From NCBI GenBank assembly GCA_016719225.1, contig JADKAN010000005.1, forward strand, positions 248,001 through 312,000: 64,000 nt of DNA, given 5' to 3'. Source of the stretch: Flavobacteriales bacterium (GTDB taxonomy: Bacteria; Bacteroidota; Bacteroidia; Flavobacteriales_F; PHOS-HE28). The translations under genes and the position numbers were made by a program. How positions within the stretch are numbered: the stretch's first letter is position 1; each line of letters starts with the position of its first letter. Positions 1 to 8,294 of this stretch are shown here, piece by piece. The notes beneath the pieces are model-generated. The model worked only from the letters and a program-made list of their open reading frames with translations, did not search any database and had not been told where the DNA came from.

Positions 1-1284
1 CTTCAAGCTCAGTACTTGTCCGGTCGCTTTGACAGCACGCGCGTGGCCGGCCAATGGCTCACATTGTCAATAGCCCGCGGCGCCTCGTACCATGCAGTGG
101 ACTCCGTTAGGATCCAAGCGAAAGGTGATTTTTCTTTTCGCGAAAAGTTCGACCTGCCTGGGTATTACCAATTGGCATTGGCGAATGACCAATTCGACAT
201 GCTGCTTGATGCCCGGGAAGCGCAAGTGGATCTACTGTTCAACGGCTTGCCCATGCAGCAACACGTACAGGTCCAGAAGTCTGATGAGAACATCCGGTTG
301 TGGGAATACAAATTCGCCTCACGCCAAGCCCAGGCCATACAGTACGCAGCCGATCAGCAGAAACTTGGTCTTCAACCAGCGGACACTGCTGCTATGGCCC
401 AACTGGACAGCATCCGGGAGCGGGCTGAACGGGTTAAGCAAGGCCATTTGACACGATTGATCGCTCAGGACCCGACCAGTCTCTTCACGAAGACCGTCGC
501 GGCTGACTTCGCCTTGAACTCAGTGATGCGCAAAGCTCCCGGCGATGTGGGTAAGGTGTTTGACTTCAGCGATCCCGAGCTTATGCATTCCAGTATGTAT
601 GACAAAGCGGTCATGGTATTCCTGCAGAACATGAATCCGGTGAATGAGTCACAGTTCAGCGTGGCTGCCGATACCTTGATGGTATTAGCATCGAAAGCCC
701 CTGAATGCAAAGCTTATATGATGGATCATTTGATCGATCTGTTCGCCACCTACGGTCCGGAATCCGCACTGCAACACATGGTGGATGCTTACTATGTCCC
801 GGCGAACGCTAAAGCTTCCGTCGATCCCGATGTAAGGGCAAAAGTGGAGCAATTGATGTTGGTCTCCGTAGGCAGGACCGGACCGGATGTAACGTTGAAC
901 GATCACGGCGTAGAACTGCAATTAGCTGAACTGGCCGCCAAGTACAAATACACAGCCCTGTTCTTTTACTCCAGCACGTGCAGCCACTGCCACGACCAGA
1001 TACCCACACTCAAACGGGATTACGAACTGTTCCACGGTAAAGGCTTCAATGTCCTCGGCATCGCACTGGATGAGGATAGCACCGATTTCATGACGAGCAT
1101 TTTAGAGAATGCGATCCCTTGGCCCTCGTATAGCGAATTCATCGGCTGGGGAGCAACGTCCGTGCAGGCTTATCAAGTAAAAGCCACCCCCACGTTCTAT
1201 TTGTTGGATGATAAACTACGCATCGTGGCCAAGCCCAACGACGCTGCGGATCTGCGGGTGAAACTGCGCTCGTTGCTGAAATAG
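1..1284 (+). CDS. TlpA-like thioredoxin-fold protein, 5' end cut off by the window
   Basis: The frame is open from base 1, so the TTG at 16 is probably not the true start; the signal peptide and start should lie upstream. The first ~90 residues look like the beta-rich DUF4369-type domain that precedes many Bacteroidota TlpA proteins. A helical middle section follows, then a thioredoxin fold at about residues 285-420 with the active-site motif CSHC in the context FFYSSTCSHCHDQIP, and a cis-proline-type ATPTFYLLD near the end. The family consists of envelope thiol-disulfide oxidoreductases; the substrate is unknown. The gene converges on ispE with only 17 bases between the two stop codons. Confidence 0.88.
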   Translation, partial: LQAQYLSGRFDSTRVAGQWLTLSIARGASYHAVDSVRIQAKGDFSFREKFDLPGYYQLALANDQFDMLLDAREAQVDLLFNGLPMQQHVQVQKSDENIRLWEYKFASRQAQAIQYAADQQKLGLQPADTAAMAQLDSIRERAERVKQGHLTRLIAQDPTSLFTKTVAADFALNSVMRKAPGDVGKVFDFSDPELMHSSMYDKAVMVFLQNMNPVNESQFSVAADTLMVLASKAPECKAYMMDHLIDLFATYGPESALQHMVDAYYVPANAKASVDPDVRAKVEQLMLVSVGRTGPDVTLNDHGVELQLAELAAKYKYTALFFYSSTCSHCHDQIPTLKRDYELFHGKGFNVLGIALDEDSTDFMTSILENAIPWPSYSEFIGWGATSVQAYQVKATPTFYLLDDKLRIVAKPNDAADLRVKLRSLLK

Positions 1285-1301
1285 GCGTCCCCGCCGTGCT
1301 T

Positions 1302-2120
1302 CTACAACGGCAAAACCCAGCTTTGGTATCCTTCGGGGTAATTCCGCGGTATTGGCTTTTTGCTGAAGATGCCGTAAACGCTCGAGCCCGAACCGGACAT
1401 CGAAGCATAGGCAGCCCCTTCGTTTAGCAACGCCCTTTTAAGTTCCGCCAATTCGGGGTGTCGGTCGAACACGGCGGGCTCAAGGTCATTCAACACTAGG
1501 TCCTGCCATTTGGATGTGGGTTGTTCAAGCAACTTGGTATCCAATTTTGCACCTGTGGGTTTGCACTGGGCATAGGCTAAGGGGGTGGGAGCGTGGATCC
1601 CGGGAGCGATCAGAACCATCCAATTGCCCCTAAGGTCCAAGGTTATTGGCAGGAGTTTTTCGCCACGACCTTCAGCGAGTTGTGCGCCATGATGCAGAAA
1701 GAAGGTGCAGTCACTACCTAAGCCCGAAGCCATTTCGTCCAATTCCGTCGGGGCCAATCGAAGCTCAAGCAATTTATTCAGCAGTAACAGCATATGGGCC
1801 GCATCGCTGGATCCACCGCCCAACCCGGCACCCGCCGGAATTGTTTTATGCAGATGTATCCTCAACCCGGGCAATTCGCGGAACTCACGCACAGCTTCCA
1901 CCGCCTTCAAGCACAGGTCATCCGCGGTATCGCCCGGTACGGCACTCCCGGTGCGGACAAAGCTGACTTCACCATCGGGCATACCCATGTCCACCACAGC
2001 CTCCAGCACATCGTGCAGAGGAATGGGCAGCATCACACTTGAAATGTCATGGAAGCCGTCCGGTCGCTTGTGTAACACGCGCAGACCCACGTTCACCTTG
2101 GCATGGGGAAAGACCAACAT
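1302..2120 (-). CDS. ispE: 4-diphosphocytidyl-2-C-methyl-D-erythritol kinase (IspE)
   Basis: ATP-dependent GHMP kinase of the MEP isoprenoid pathway; it phosphorylates CDP-methylerythritol. At 272 residues it has the family length. The N-terminal AKVNVGL carries the catalytic lysine (K8), the phosphate loop is PAGAGLGGGSSDAA at 95-108, and GLGSDCTFFL places the catalytic aspartate at D137. The ATG at 2120 is preceded, only 3 bases away, by AACTTTCG, a one-mismatch version of the local -7 promoter element, so the mRNA may be nearly leaderless. The downstream gene converges. Confidence 0.96.
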   Translation of the reverse strand: MLVFPHAKVNVGLRVLHKRPDGFHDISSVMLPIPLHDVLEAVVDMGMPDGEVSFVRTGSAVPGDTADDLCLKAVEAVREFRELPGLRIHLHKTIPAGAGLGGGSSDAAHMLLLLNKLLELRLAPTELDEMASGLGSDCTFFLHHGAQLAEGRGEKLLPITLDLRGNWMVLIAPGIHAPTPLAYAQCKPTGAKLDTKLLEQPTSKWQDLVLNDLEPAVFDRHPELAELKRALLNEGAAYASMSGSGSSVYGIFSKKPIPRNYPEGYQSWVLPL

Positions 2121-2343
2121 GGGCGAAAGTTCCGGATTCTTGCCGGATGGAAAGCTTTACGAGTGATACGACACTTGATCCACCGAAGGTCGGAACGCGT
2201 TGCCAACGCACTGATGTGGTGTGGATGGAGCTTCCACCGGTCGAAAGTGCCCCCGAATTATTTCTGTATTCCGGGCAATTGTGCCCAAATTCGCCGTTCG
2301 GGAAATTCCCGTTCGTCTACCTTAGCCCTCTTCCAAGAACGTC

Positions 2344-3306
2344 ATGAGCACTTTCCTTGAATTTGAAAAACCGATCCAGCTTGTTATGGAGCAGATCGAA
2401 AAGTTGAATGAGGTGGCCGCTGACGGTGAAGTGGATGTGAAAGGGGCACTGAAGGACCTTGAGAAAAAGTTGGGGGATGCCCGCAAACAGGTCTATGGCA
2501 ATTTGACCCCGTGGCAGCGCGTGCAGGTGAGCCGGCATCCGGAGCGCCCCTACACAATGCACTACATCAACCACATGACCAATGGCAGCTTCATTGAGCT
2601 GCATGGTGACCGCACCGTGAAGGACGACAAGGCCATGGTTGGCGGTTTCGGCCTGATGGACGGGCGCACGGTCATGTTCATCGGTCAGCAAAAGGGCGTG
2701 AACACCAAGATGCGCCAGTACCGGAATTTCGGAATGCCCAATCCCGAAGGCTACCGCAAGGCGCTACGGTTGATGAAGTTGGCTGAGAAGTTCAACAAAC
2801 CCGTGGTGACGTTGATCGACACACCGGGCGCGTTCCCCGGCTTGGAAGCGGAAGAGCGCGGACAGGGTGAGGCCATCGCGCGGAATTTGATGGAAATGTC
2901 ACAGCTTAAGGTACCCATCATCTGTGTGGTGGTAGGGGAGGGCGCATCCGGCGGTGCGCTGGGCATCGGCGTCGGTGACCAAGTGCTGATGCTGGAGAAC
3001 AGTTGGTACTCGGTTATCTCGCCGGAAAATTGCTCCACTATTCTGTGGCGCACGTGGGATTTTAAGGAGAAAGCCGCTGCTGCGTTGAAGTTGACCGCGG
3101 AGGACATGCTGAGCAACGGCTTGGTGGACGGCATTGTGCCTGAGCCTGTGGGCGGCGCTCATGCGGACCCCGAGGCGGCATGCCGTTTAGTGAAAGAGGC
3201 AGTGACGAAGCATTTGGACCGGCTGGTGAAGCTGGAACCGGAAAAGCGTGTGGAGCGCCGCATCGCCAAGTTCTGTAAGATGGGCGTTACCGCGAAAGCA
3301 CGGTAA
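2344..3306 (+). CDS. accA: Acetyl-CoA carboxylase carboxyltransferase subunit alpha
   Basis: Cytoplasmic alpha subunit of the ACC carboxyltransferase, which moves the carboxyl group from biotin to acetyl-CoA in the first step of fatty-acid synthesis. It is 320 residues, the normal length. It starts MSTFLEFEKPI, typical of the family, and contains DTPGAFPGLEAEERGQGEAI and GEGASGGALGIGVGD, the crotonase-fold oxyanion and CoA region. The beta subunit gene accD is not in this window. The 220-base spacer from ispE carries TACCTTAG (2318-2325), a one-mismatch -7 element 18 bases before the ATG. There is no clear Shine-Dalgarno sequence. Confidence 0.97.
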   Translation: MSTFLEFEKPIQLVMEQIEKLNEVAADGEVDVKGALKDLEKKLGDARKQVYGNLTPWQRVQVSRHPERPYTMHYINHMTNGSFIELHGDRTVKDDKAMVGGFGLMDGRTVMFIGQQKGVNTKMRQYRNFGMPNPEGYRKALRLMKLAEKFNKPVVTLIDTPGAFPGLEAEERGQGEAIARNLMEMSQLKVPIICVVVGEGASGGALGIGVGDQVLMLENSWYSVISPENCSTILWRTWDFKEKAAAALKLTAEDMLSNGLVDGIVPEPVGGAHADPEAACRLVKEAVTKHLDRLVKLEPEKRVERRIAKFCKMGVTAKAR

Positions 3307-3310
3307 GCGT

Positions 3311-4612
3311 TCAACGGTTCAGCAAACAAAGCACTTTCCGTACGTCACCGTTAAGCGGCCATGAGGCCAATACAGCGCCCGTTTGTGGGTTGATCGCCTG
3401 CAGCATATCCGGGCTTCCTGCGTAGAGAATTCCGTTGGCCTCGTCGTATGCCAATTGTTGGATCTGCATGCCGGACGCGATCGGCAAGGAGGAAGGCCCA
3501 GCGTAAGTGAACCGGTGTAATTCACCATTCTGCAAGGCGACGGCCCAAACACCGGTCCCTATCCGTACGGCAGCGGTAACAGGTGTTGACCACGTATATG
3601 GTTCCCAGTACGATGCGCCGCTCAGGGTGCGGTCCTGGACCAGTCCATGGCCGGCCGCATTGCCAAAAAGCAGGACGTGCTGTTCATCGCGCGGAAGTAC
3701 TGCGACGGGATCCACCGTCAAGACCTGGTCTTCGGCCAGTGCGCCCGAACTGGCGAAAAACGTTCCTAGTCGCTTCTCCAGCGTGATCGGGTTTGCGATG
3801 ACCGAGACCAAGAGGTTGCCGGCCGTGATGCTTTGCACAGCGTGGAAGCCGACCGGCAGATACGCCACTGCCCCGCCGTTCCCGTTCACGGCGTTCAAAC
3901 TCCGCAAGGTGCCATCCTGTGCGCCAAGCAAAACACGTCCATCCGCACCCACATCCAGGGAAGTGAACCAAGGATAGCCCAAGGAGCTTTGATTCGGCCG
4001 TTGCCAAACCGGGGTAAGGTTGTCCACATCCCACGCTTGGAACGCGCCACTGATCCCACCAGCCACGTAGAGCTCTTGTCCTGATGAACTTAGCGCGGCG
4101 CCGCCATAGTCCATGGACCAACTGGTGGCAAGAACGGTCTGGCCCAGACTGTCCGTACGATAGAGCGCAAGCATGCTCGGTCCTTGCTGAGTTACTGAGT
4201 AGACGGCGCGCAACCGCAAGGGAACACCGTTCAGTTGTACCGGCAGGAGTTGCTTGGCGCTAGTGTTGCCGTCCGATGCGGTGGCCAAGATCTTGTACGC
4301 GCCGGTCCCTAGTTGTTGGGAAAGGACAGGTAAGGCTAGCGTAATCGTGCCTTGACCACCGGGGGGAACGGCTGACACACCCGCCACTACCTGGACGTTG
4401 TTCGCATCGAGCAAGCTTACCGTCACTTGTGTTACCGCGTGGTCGTCGCTCACCGTAACAGTGACCTGAAGGGTGTCCGGAACGTTGAATGAAAAGTTCT
4501 CAGTAGGTGAGGTGATGCTGATCCGCGGTGGCTCATCAACGGGCTCCTTTTTGCAACCTGCGGCGAAGAGGCCGAACATTGCGGCCCAGACCATCGATCG
4601 TTGATAACGCAT
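3311..4612 (-). CDS. Lipoprotein with Ig-like domain and PQQ/WD40-like beta-propeller
   Basis: The protein of 433 residues starts MRYQRSMVWAAMFGLFAAGC, a lipoprotein signal with lipobox FAAGC, followed by KKEPVDEPP. Residues ~25-110 look like an Ig/cadherin-like domain (ISITSPTENFSFNVPDTLQV). The rest is made of repeating blades (for example LYVAGGISGAFQAWDVD and VLLGAQDGTLRSLNAVNG) like PQQ-type propellers. The reading frame continues upstream to 4948, but that part overlaps dnaB on the other strand and precedes the lipobox, so I chose the ATG at 4612. TACTTTG ends 5 bases before this ATG. The specific role is unknown; it is probably anchored in the outer membrane. Confidence 0.85.
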   Translation of the reverse strand: MRYQRSMVWAAMFGLFAAGCKKEPVDEPPRISITSPTENFSFNVPDTLQVTVTVSDDHAVTQVTVSLLDANNVQVVAGVSAVPPGGQGTITLALPVLSQQLGTGAYKILATASDGNTSAKQLLPVQLNGVPLRLRAVYSVTQQGPSMLALYRTDSLGQTVLATSWSMDYGGAALSSSGQELYVAGGISGAFQAWDVDNLTPVWQRPNQSSLGYPWFTSLDVGADGRVLLGAQDGTLRSLNAVNGNGGAVAYLPVGFHAVQSITAGNLLVSVIANPITLEKRLGTFFASSGALAEDQVLTVDPVAVLPRDEQHVLLFGNAAGHGLVQDRTLSGASYWEPYTWSTPVTAAVRIGTGVWAVALQNGELHRFTYAGPSSLPIASGMQIQQLAYDEANGILYAGSPDMLQAINPQTGAVLASWPLNGDVRKVLCLLNR

Positions 4613-4617
4613 CACTG

Positions 4618-4624
4618 CAAAGTA
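4618..4624 (-). promoter_or_regulatory. -7 promoter element of the propeller lipoprotein (TACTTTG)
   Basis: TACTTTG reads on the minus strand with exactly 5 bases before the ATG at 4612. It is a one-base-shorter form of the Bacteroidota TAnnTTTG element. The spacing predicts transcription starting at or next to the ATG. Confidence 0.5.
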
Positions 4625-4722
4625 ACGCTGGGCGCGGCGGGGAAATTCTATCAACAGCCTGGCGACATGCCCAATGTTCATCGACGGGGAAAAGAACGAC
4701 CGTGCCTCCATCCGCACGGGGT

Positions 4723-4730
4723 TACTTTTG
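4723..4730 (+). promoter_or_regulatory. -7 promoter element of dnaB (TACTTTTG)
   Basis: TACTTTTG is a perfect match to TAnnTTTG, 39 bases before the chosen dnaB ATG at 4770. It lies downstream of another in-frame ATG at 4674, so it argues for the later start. I see no convincing -33 TTTG. Confidence 0.55.
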
Positions 4731-4769
4731 GGACCCTTTCCGCCGGACCTATCCCATCCGGCGAACCAC

Positions 4770-6290
4770 ATGCTCGAAACTTCGACGAATACTTCATTTG
4801 GTAAGGACCGCAAGCGCCGTTCGCCCGCCTCTTTGATGGACACCGCCATGGAGGCAGGCAAGCTTCCTCCGCAGGCGCCCGAACTGGAGCAGGCCGTGCT
4901 GGGTGCTATGATGCTGGAGAAGAACGCGGTGAACGAAGCGATCGACATTCTGCGTCCCGAGAGCTTCTACGTGGACGCTCACCGCCGGATCTTCGATGCT
5001 ATCCAGAACCTCTTCCGCACCGACCAAGCCATTGACATCCTCACCGTGACGCAGGAATTGAAGAAGCGCGCCGAGCTTGATATCGTGGGCGGTGCTTTTT
5101 ATATCAGCCAGCTCACCAACAAGGTGGCCAGTAGTGCCAACGTACAGTTCCACGCACGCATCATCAGCCAAAAACACATCCTGCGCGAGCTGATCCGCAT
5201 CAGCGCGGAGACCATGCGGGATGCGTACGACGACAGCACGGACGTGTTCGAGCTGCTGGACAAGAGCGAGCAGGAATTGTTCGCCGTTACCAGCGGCAAC
5301 TTGAAACGCAACTACGAACCGATGAGCGACTTGATCCAAGGAGCCATTGAACAGATCGAGAATTCCAAGAACAAGGGCGGCGGCATCAGCGGAGTGCCGA
5401 CGGGCTTTGCACAGTTGGACAAGCTAACGGCAGGTTGGCAGCGCAGCGATATGATCATCGTAGCGGCCCGGCCGGCGATGGGTAAAACCGCATTCGTACT
5501 GAGCATGGCGCGCAACATCGCCGTGGAGCATAAGAAGCCCGTGGCCGTGTTCAGCTTGGAAATGAGCAGTACCCAGCTCGTGACCCGTCTTATTGCGAGT
5601 GAAAGCGGGATCAGTTCCGAAAAGCTGCGCAAAGGTGAACTCACGGACGCTGAGTTCACCATTCTGCACCAGCACATCGCGCGGCTCACCAATGCGCCGA
5701 TCTTCATTGACGATACGCCTGCACTGAACATCTTTGAACTGCGCGCAAAATGCCGCCGCCTGAAGAGCCAGCATAACGTGGAGCTCATCATCATTGACTA
5801 TCTGCAGCTGATGACCTCCGGTACGGAAGGTAACCGGGGCGGTAACCGGGAGCAGGAGATCAGCAACATTTCACGTTCCATCAAGAGCATCGCGAAGGAA
5901 TTGGATGTGCCCATCATCGCACTGAGCCAGTTGAGCCGTGCCGTGGAGACCCGCGGTGGTGACAAGCGGCCCATGCTGAGCGACCTGCGTGAATCCGGTG
6001 CCATCGAGCAGGACGCGGATCTGGTGTGCTTCCTTTATCGTCCGGAGTATTATAAGATATTTGAGGATGAGCACGGCAGCACGCTCGGCATCGGAGAGGT
6101 TATCGTGGCGAAGCACCGTAACGGCGCAATTGACAACGTGCGCCTGCGTTTCATTTCCGAGCTGGCCAAATTCGCCGATCTGGAAACGAGCAGCATGAAC
6201 TTTGCAGGTGGCATGGGCCAAGGCGCTGAAGGGATGCAGACCATAACCCGGAGCAGTCGCATGAACGATGACGAGGACGCTCCTTTCTAG
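4770..6290 (+). CDS. dnaB: Replicative DNA helicase DnaB
   Basis: Hexameric replicative helicase of 506 residues. The N-terminal domain begins near GKLPPQAPELEQAVLGAMML. The RecA-like C-terminal domain has Walker A ARPAMGKT with K239, the helicase motif FSLEMSS, Walker B IIIDYLQLM, and RESGAIEQDADLVCFLYRP with the arginine-finger region. I prefer the ATG at 4770 because an in-frame ATG at 4674 lies upstream of a good -7 element (4723) and adds 32 residues that do not look like DnaB. No intein or large insertion is visible. It is divergent from the lipoprotein gene, and the next gene overlaps its end by 23 bases. Confidence 0.97.
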   Translation: MLETSTNTSFGKDRKRRSPASLMDTAMEAGKLPPQAPELEQAVLGAMMLEKNAVNEAIDILRPESFYVDAHRRIFDAIQNLFRTDQAIDILTVTQELKKRAELDIVGGAFYISQLTNKVASSANVQFHARIISQKHILRELIRISAETMRDAYDDSTDVFELLDKSEQELFAVTSGNLKRNYEPMSDLIQGAIEQIENSKNKGGGISGVPTGFAQLDKLTAGWQRSDMIIVAARPAMGKTAFVLSMARNIAVEHKKPVAVFSLEMSSTQLVTRLIASESGISSEKLRKGELTDAEFTILHQHIARLTNAPIFIDDTPALNIFELRAKCRRLKSQHNVELIIIDYLQLMTSGTEGNRGGNREQEISNISRSIKSIAKELDVPIIALSQLSRAVETRGGDKRPMLSDLRESGAIEQDADLVCFLYRPEYYKIFEDEHGSTLGIGEVIVAKHRNGAIDNVRLRFISELAKFADLETSSMNFAGGMGQGAEGMQTITRSSRMNDDEDAPF

Positions 6291-7572
6291 ATCACACTTC
6301 CCGAAGCACCTCATCCGCTGGTTGGCGTCCGCATGGATCATCTTGGCGTGCATGGCCCCGGCCATGGCGTCCAAGATCTTGATCCCGATGGACAAGAGCC
6401 AGACGGATCACTTGAAGGCCTACGGCATCGTGTATTGGACCTTGCAGAAGGATGTCACCGTGGATTGGCTTTTGAATTACCGCAGCGGTAGTTTCATGGT
6501 GGACCGCATTCCTGCCATTGAGCAGGAATGCACCGTGCGCGGGGTGTCCTTCCAAGTGATCGCCGATGCGCAGGCTGATGCGATCCTTAAAGAGATCGCC
6601 GATCCGGAGGCGAACATGGAAATGATCAAACTGGAAAAGGCGCCCAAGATCGCGGTGTACGCGCCGGGCGGTTTCCAGCCTTGGGATGATGCGGTCGCCT
6701 TGGTGATGACCTATGCCGAGATCCCGTATGATCGCATTTACGACAAGGAGGTATTGGACGGCGTGTTGCCGAAATACGATTGGCTCCACCTGCACCACGA
6801 GGATTTCACTGGACAGTACGGTAAATTCTACCGGCAATTCCGCAATGCCCCGTGGTACTTGGATCAAGTGCGCGAGGCGGAGGCCATGGCAAAGCAGACA
6901 GGGTTCGCGAAAGTGAGCCAGATGAAAGGAGCGGTCGCCGCCAAGATCCGCGATTATGTCTCCGGAGGGGGATATCTCTTTACCATGTGTAGTGGCACCG
7001 ACAGCTACGACATCGCCTTGGCTGCCGAGGGCGTTGATATCTGCGATACACCCTTCGATGGCGACCCACCCGATCCGCAGGCGCAGCAAAAGCTCGACTT
7101 CAACAGCACTTTCGCCTTCAAGGACTTCCACATCATCACCGATCCGATGGTTTACGAGTTCAGCGACATCGATGCCACAGACATTCACAATACCATCGGA
7201 GAAACGAGGGATTTTTTCACGCTGTTCGACTTCAGTGCCAAATGGGACGTGGTGCCAACCATGCTCTGCCAAGACCATGAACAAGTGATCCATGGTTTCA
7301 TGGGACAGACCACTGCCTTCCGGAAGAACCTGGTGAAGCCCGGCGTAACCATCATGGGCGAGAACAAGCCACAGGGGACCGTGAAATACATCCATGGCGA
7401 ATTCGGCCTTGGGCAATGGACCTTCTATGGCGGTCACGACCCCGAGGATTACCAGCACATGGTGGGAGATCCGCCCACGGACCTCAGCTTATTCCCCAAC
7501 TCGCCCGGCTACCGGTTGATCCTGAACAACATCCTCTTTCCTGCTGCCCGCAAGCGTAAACAGAAAACCTGA
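6268..7572 (+). CDS. Conserved secreted Bacteroidota protein (often labelled asparagine synthetase B)
   Basis: The protein is 434 residues with a signal peptide whose hydrophobic stretch is LASAWIILACMAPAMA, probably cut before SKILIPMD. The rest matches, from memory, a well-conserved Bacteroidota family with motifs such as LNYRGGSF (here LNYRSGSF), YDWLHLHHEDFTGQYGKF, GGGYLFTMCSGTDS and FYGGHDPEDYQH. Databases often call it asparagine synthetase B, but I see neither an N-terminal Cys glutaminase nor an SGGLDS-type ATP site, so that name looks wrong. A glutamine-amidotransferase-like fold is possible. The ATG at 6268 overlaps dnaB by 23 bases, giving a long but acceptable n-region. The function is unknown. 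Confidence 0.85.
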   Translation: MTRTLLSRSHFPKHLIRWLASAWIILACMAPAMASKILIPMDKSQTDHLKAYGIVYWTLQKDVTVDWLLNYRSGSFMVDRIPAIEQECTVRGVSFQVIADAQADAILKEIADPEANMEMIKLEKAPKIAVYAPGGFQPWDDAVALVMTYAEIPYDRIYDKEVLDGVLPKYDWLHLHHEDFTGQYGKFYRQFRNAPWYLDQVREAEAMAKQTGFAKVSQMKGAVAAKIRDYVSGGGYLFTMCSGTDSYDIALAAEGVDICDTPFDGDPPDPQAQQKLDFNSTFAFKDFHIITDPMVYEFSDIDATDIHNTIGETRDFFTLFDFSAKWDVVPTMLCQDHEQVIHGFMGQTTAFRKNLVKPGVTIMGENKPQGTVKYIHGEFGLGQWTFYGGHDPEDYQHMVGDPPTDLSLFPNSPGYRLILNNILFPAARKRKQKT

Positions 7573-7630
7573 GCCGAAGGTTTTTGGGTGAAATGAGGTC
7601 ATTTGGCAACCGTTACAGCCCGGCTCTGCC

Positions 7631-7638
7631 TATGTTTG
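7631..7638 (+). promoter_or_regulatory. -7 promoter element of the DUF5606 gene (TATGTTTG)
   Basis: A perfect TAnnTTTG match, 19 bases before the ATG at 7658. TTTG at 7602-7605 is a possible -33 element, although the 25-base gap is longer than usual. Confidence 0.6.
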
Positions 7639-7657
7639 TGCCTGCAAACCCACTTGC

Positions 7658-8236
7658 ATGGACCTTTCCAAGATCATCTCCATCACCGGTAAATCCGGCT
7701 TGTACCGCGTTGTGGCCCAAGGCCGTCAAGCGCTGATCGCCGAATCGCTAACCGATAAAAAGCGCATGCCCGTCCATTCCAGTGTGCGCGTGAGCACATT
7801 GGATGAGATCAGCATGTACACCAAAGGCGATGATGTTCTGCTTTCCGGCGTGATGGAGAAGATGCATGCCATTGAAAAGGGCAAGCTGAGCGTGGATCCC
7901 AAGGGTGACGTGGAAACGTTGTACGATAAGTTGGGCGAAGCTTTGCCGGATTATGACCGCGAACGCATCTATTCCAGTGACGTACGCAAGTTCTTCATGT
8001 GGTACCAGATGTTGTTGGATGCCGGACTCTTTGAAGAAGAAAAGAAGAAAGGCGCCTCCAAGAAAGGGGAAGTGAAGGAGGAGAAGGAAGAGAAGGAGGG
8101 CAAAAAGCCCAAGCCAGCGGCAAAAGGATCAGCCGTAAAGAAAGCGGCCGTGAAGAAGGGTGCATCACCTAAGGGTGGCGGTGCATCCAAAGCCAAGGCG
8201 AAGCCCATGCACAAAGGGGCTCAGCGAGGCAGCTAG
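7658..8236 (+). CDS. DUF5606 protein with histone-H1-like basic tail
   Basis: The protein is 192 residues. Residues 1-130 (start MDLSKIISITGKSGLYRVV) match the DUF5606 family found throughout Bacteroidota, whose function is unknown; the fold is said to be SH3-like followed by a helical domain. From about residue 130 the sequence changes to a low-complexity tail rich in Lys, Ala and Gly (KPKPAAKGSAVKKAAVKKG), preceded by an acidic/basic mixed stretch (EVKEEKEEKEGKK). Such tails resemble histone H1-like bacterial nucleoid proteins. I infer possible nucleic-acid binding, but have no direct evidence. A perfect TATGTTTG promoter element lies 19 bases upstream. Confidence 0.9.
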   Translation: MDLSKIISITGKSGLYRVVAQGRQALIAESLTDKKRMPVHSSVRVSTLDEISMYTKGDDVLLSGVMEKMHAIEKGKLSVDPKGDVETLYDKLGEALPDYDRERIYSSDVRKFFMWYQMLLDAGLFEEEKKKGASKKGEVKEEKEEKEGKKPKPAAKGSAVKKAAVKKGASPKGGGASKAKAKPMHKGAQRGS

Positions 8237-8282
8237 ATCAGGATGGCCTCAGGGCTTTGCGTTCGCGCATGCCGTTTTCCAC

Positions 8283-8289
8283 TAATTTG
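8283..8289 (+). promoter_or_regulatory. -7 promoter element of the multihaem cytochrome (TAATTTG)
   Basis: TAATTTG ends exactly 5 bases before the ATG at 8295, the same spacing as at 4612, 14283 and 61360. It predicts a leaderless transcript. Confidence 0.45.
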
Positions 8290-8294
8290 GTGCC

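Noticed and set aside
4613..4948. Upstream in-frame extension (112 residues) of the propeller lipoprotein gene
   Set aside because: It runs antisense through the dnaB start and precedes a clear lipoprotein signal peptide; a -7 element lies just before the ATG at 4612.
6292..7458. 388-residue antisense frame opposite the conserved secreted protein
   Set aside because: The sense frame has a signal peptide and family-wide motifs; the antisense product is His/Val/Leu-rich and looks like a codon-composition artefact.
6268..7572. Naming this gene asparagine synthetase
   Set aside because: I see no N-terminal glutaminase cysteine and no ATP-pyrophosphatase motif.
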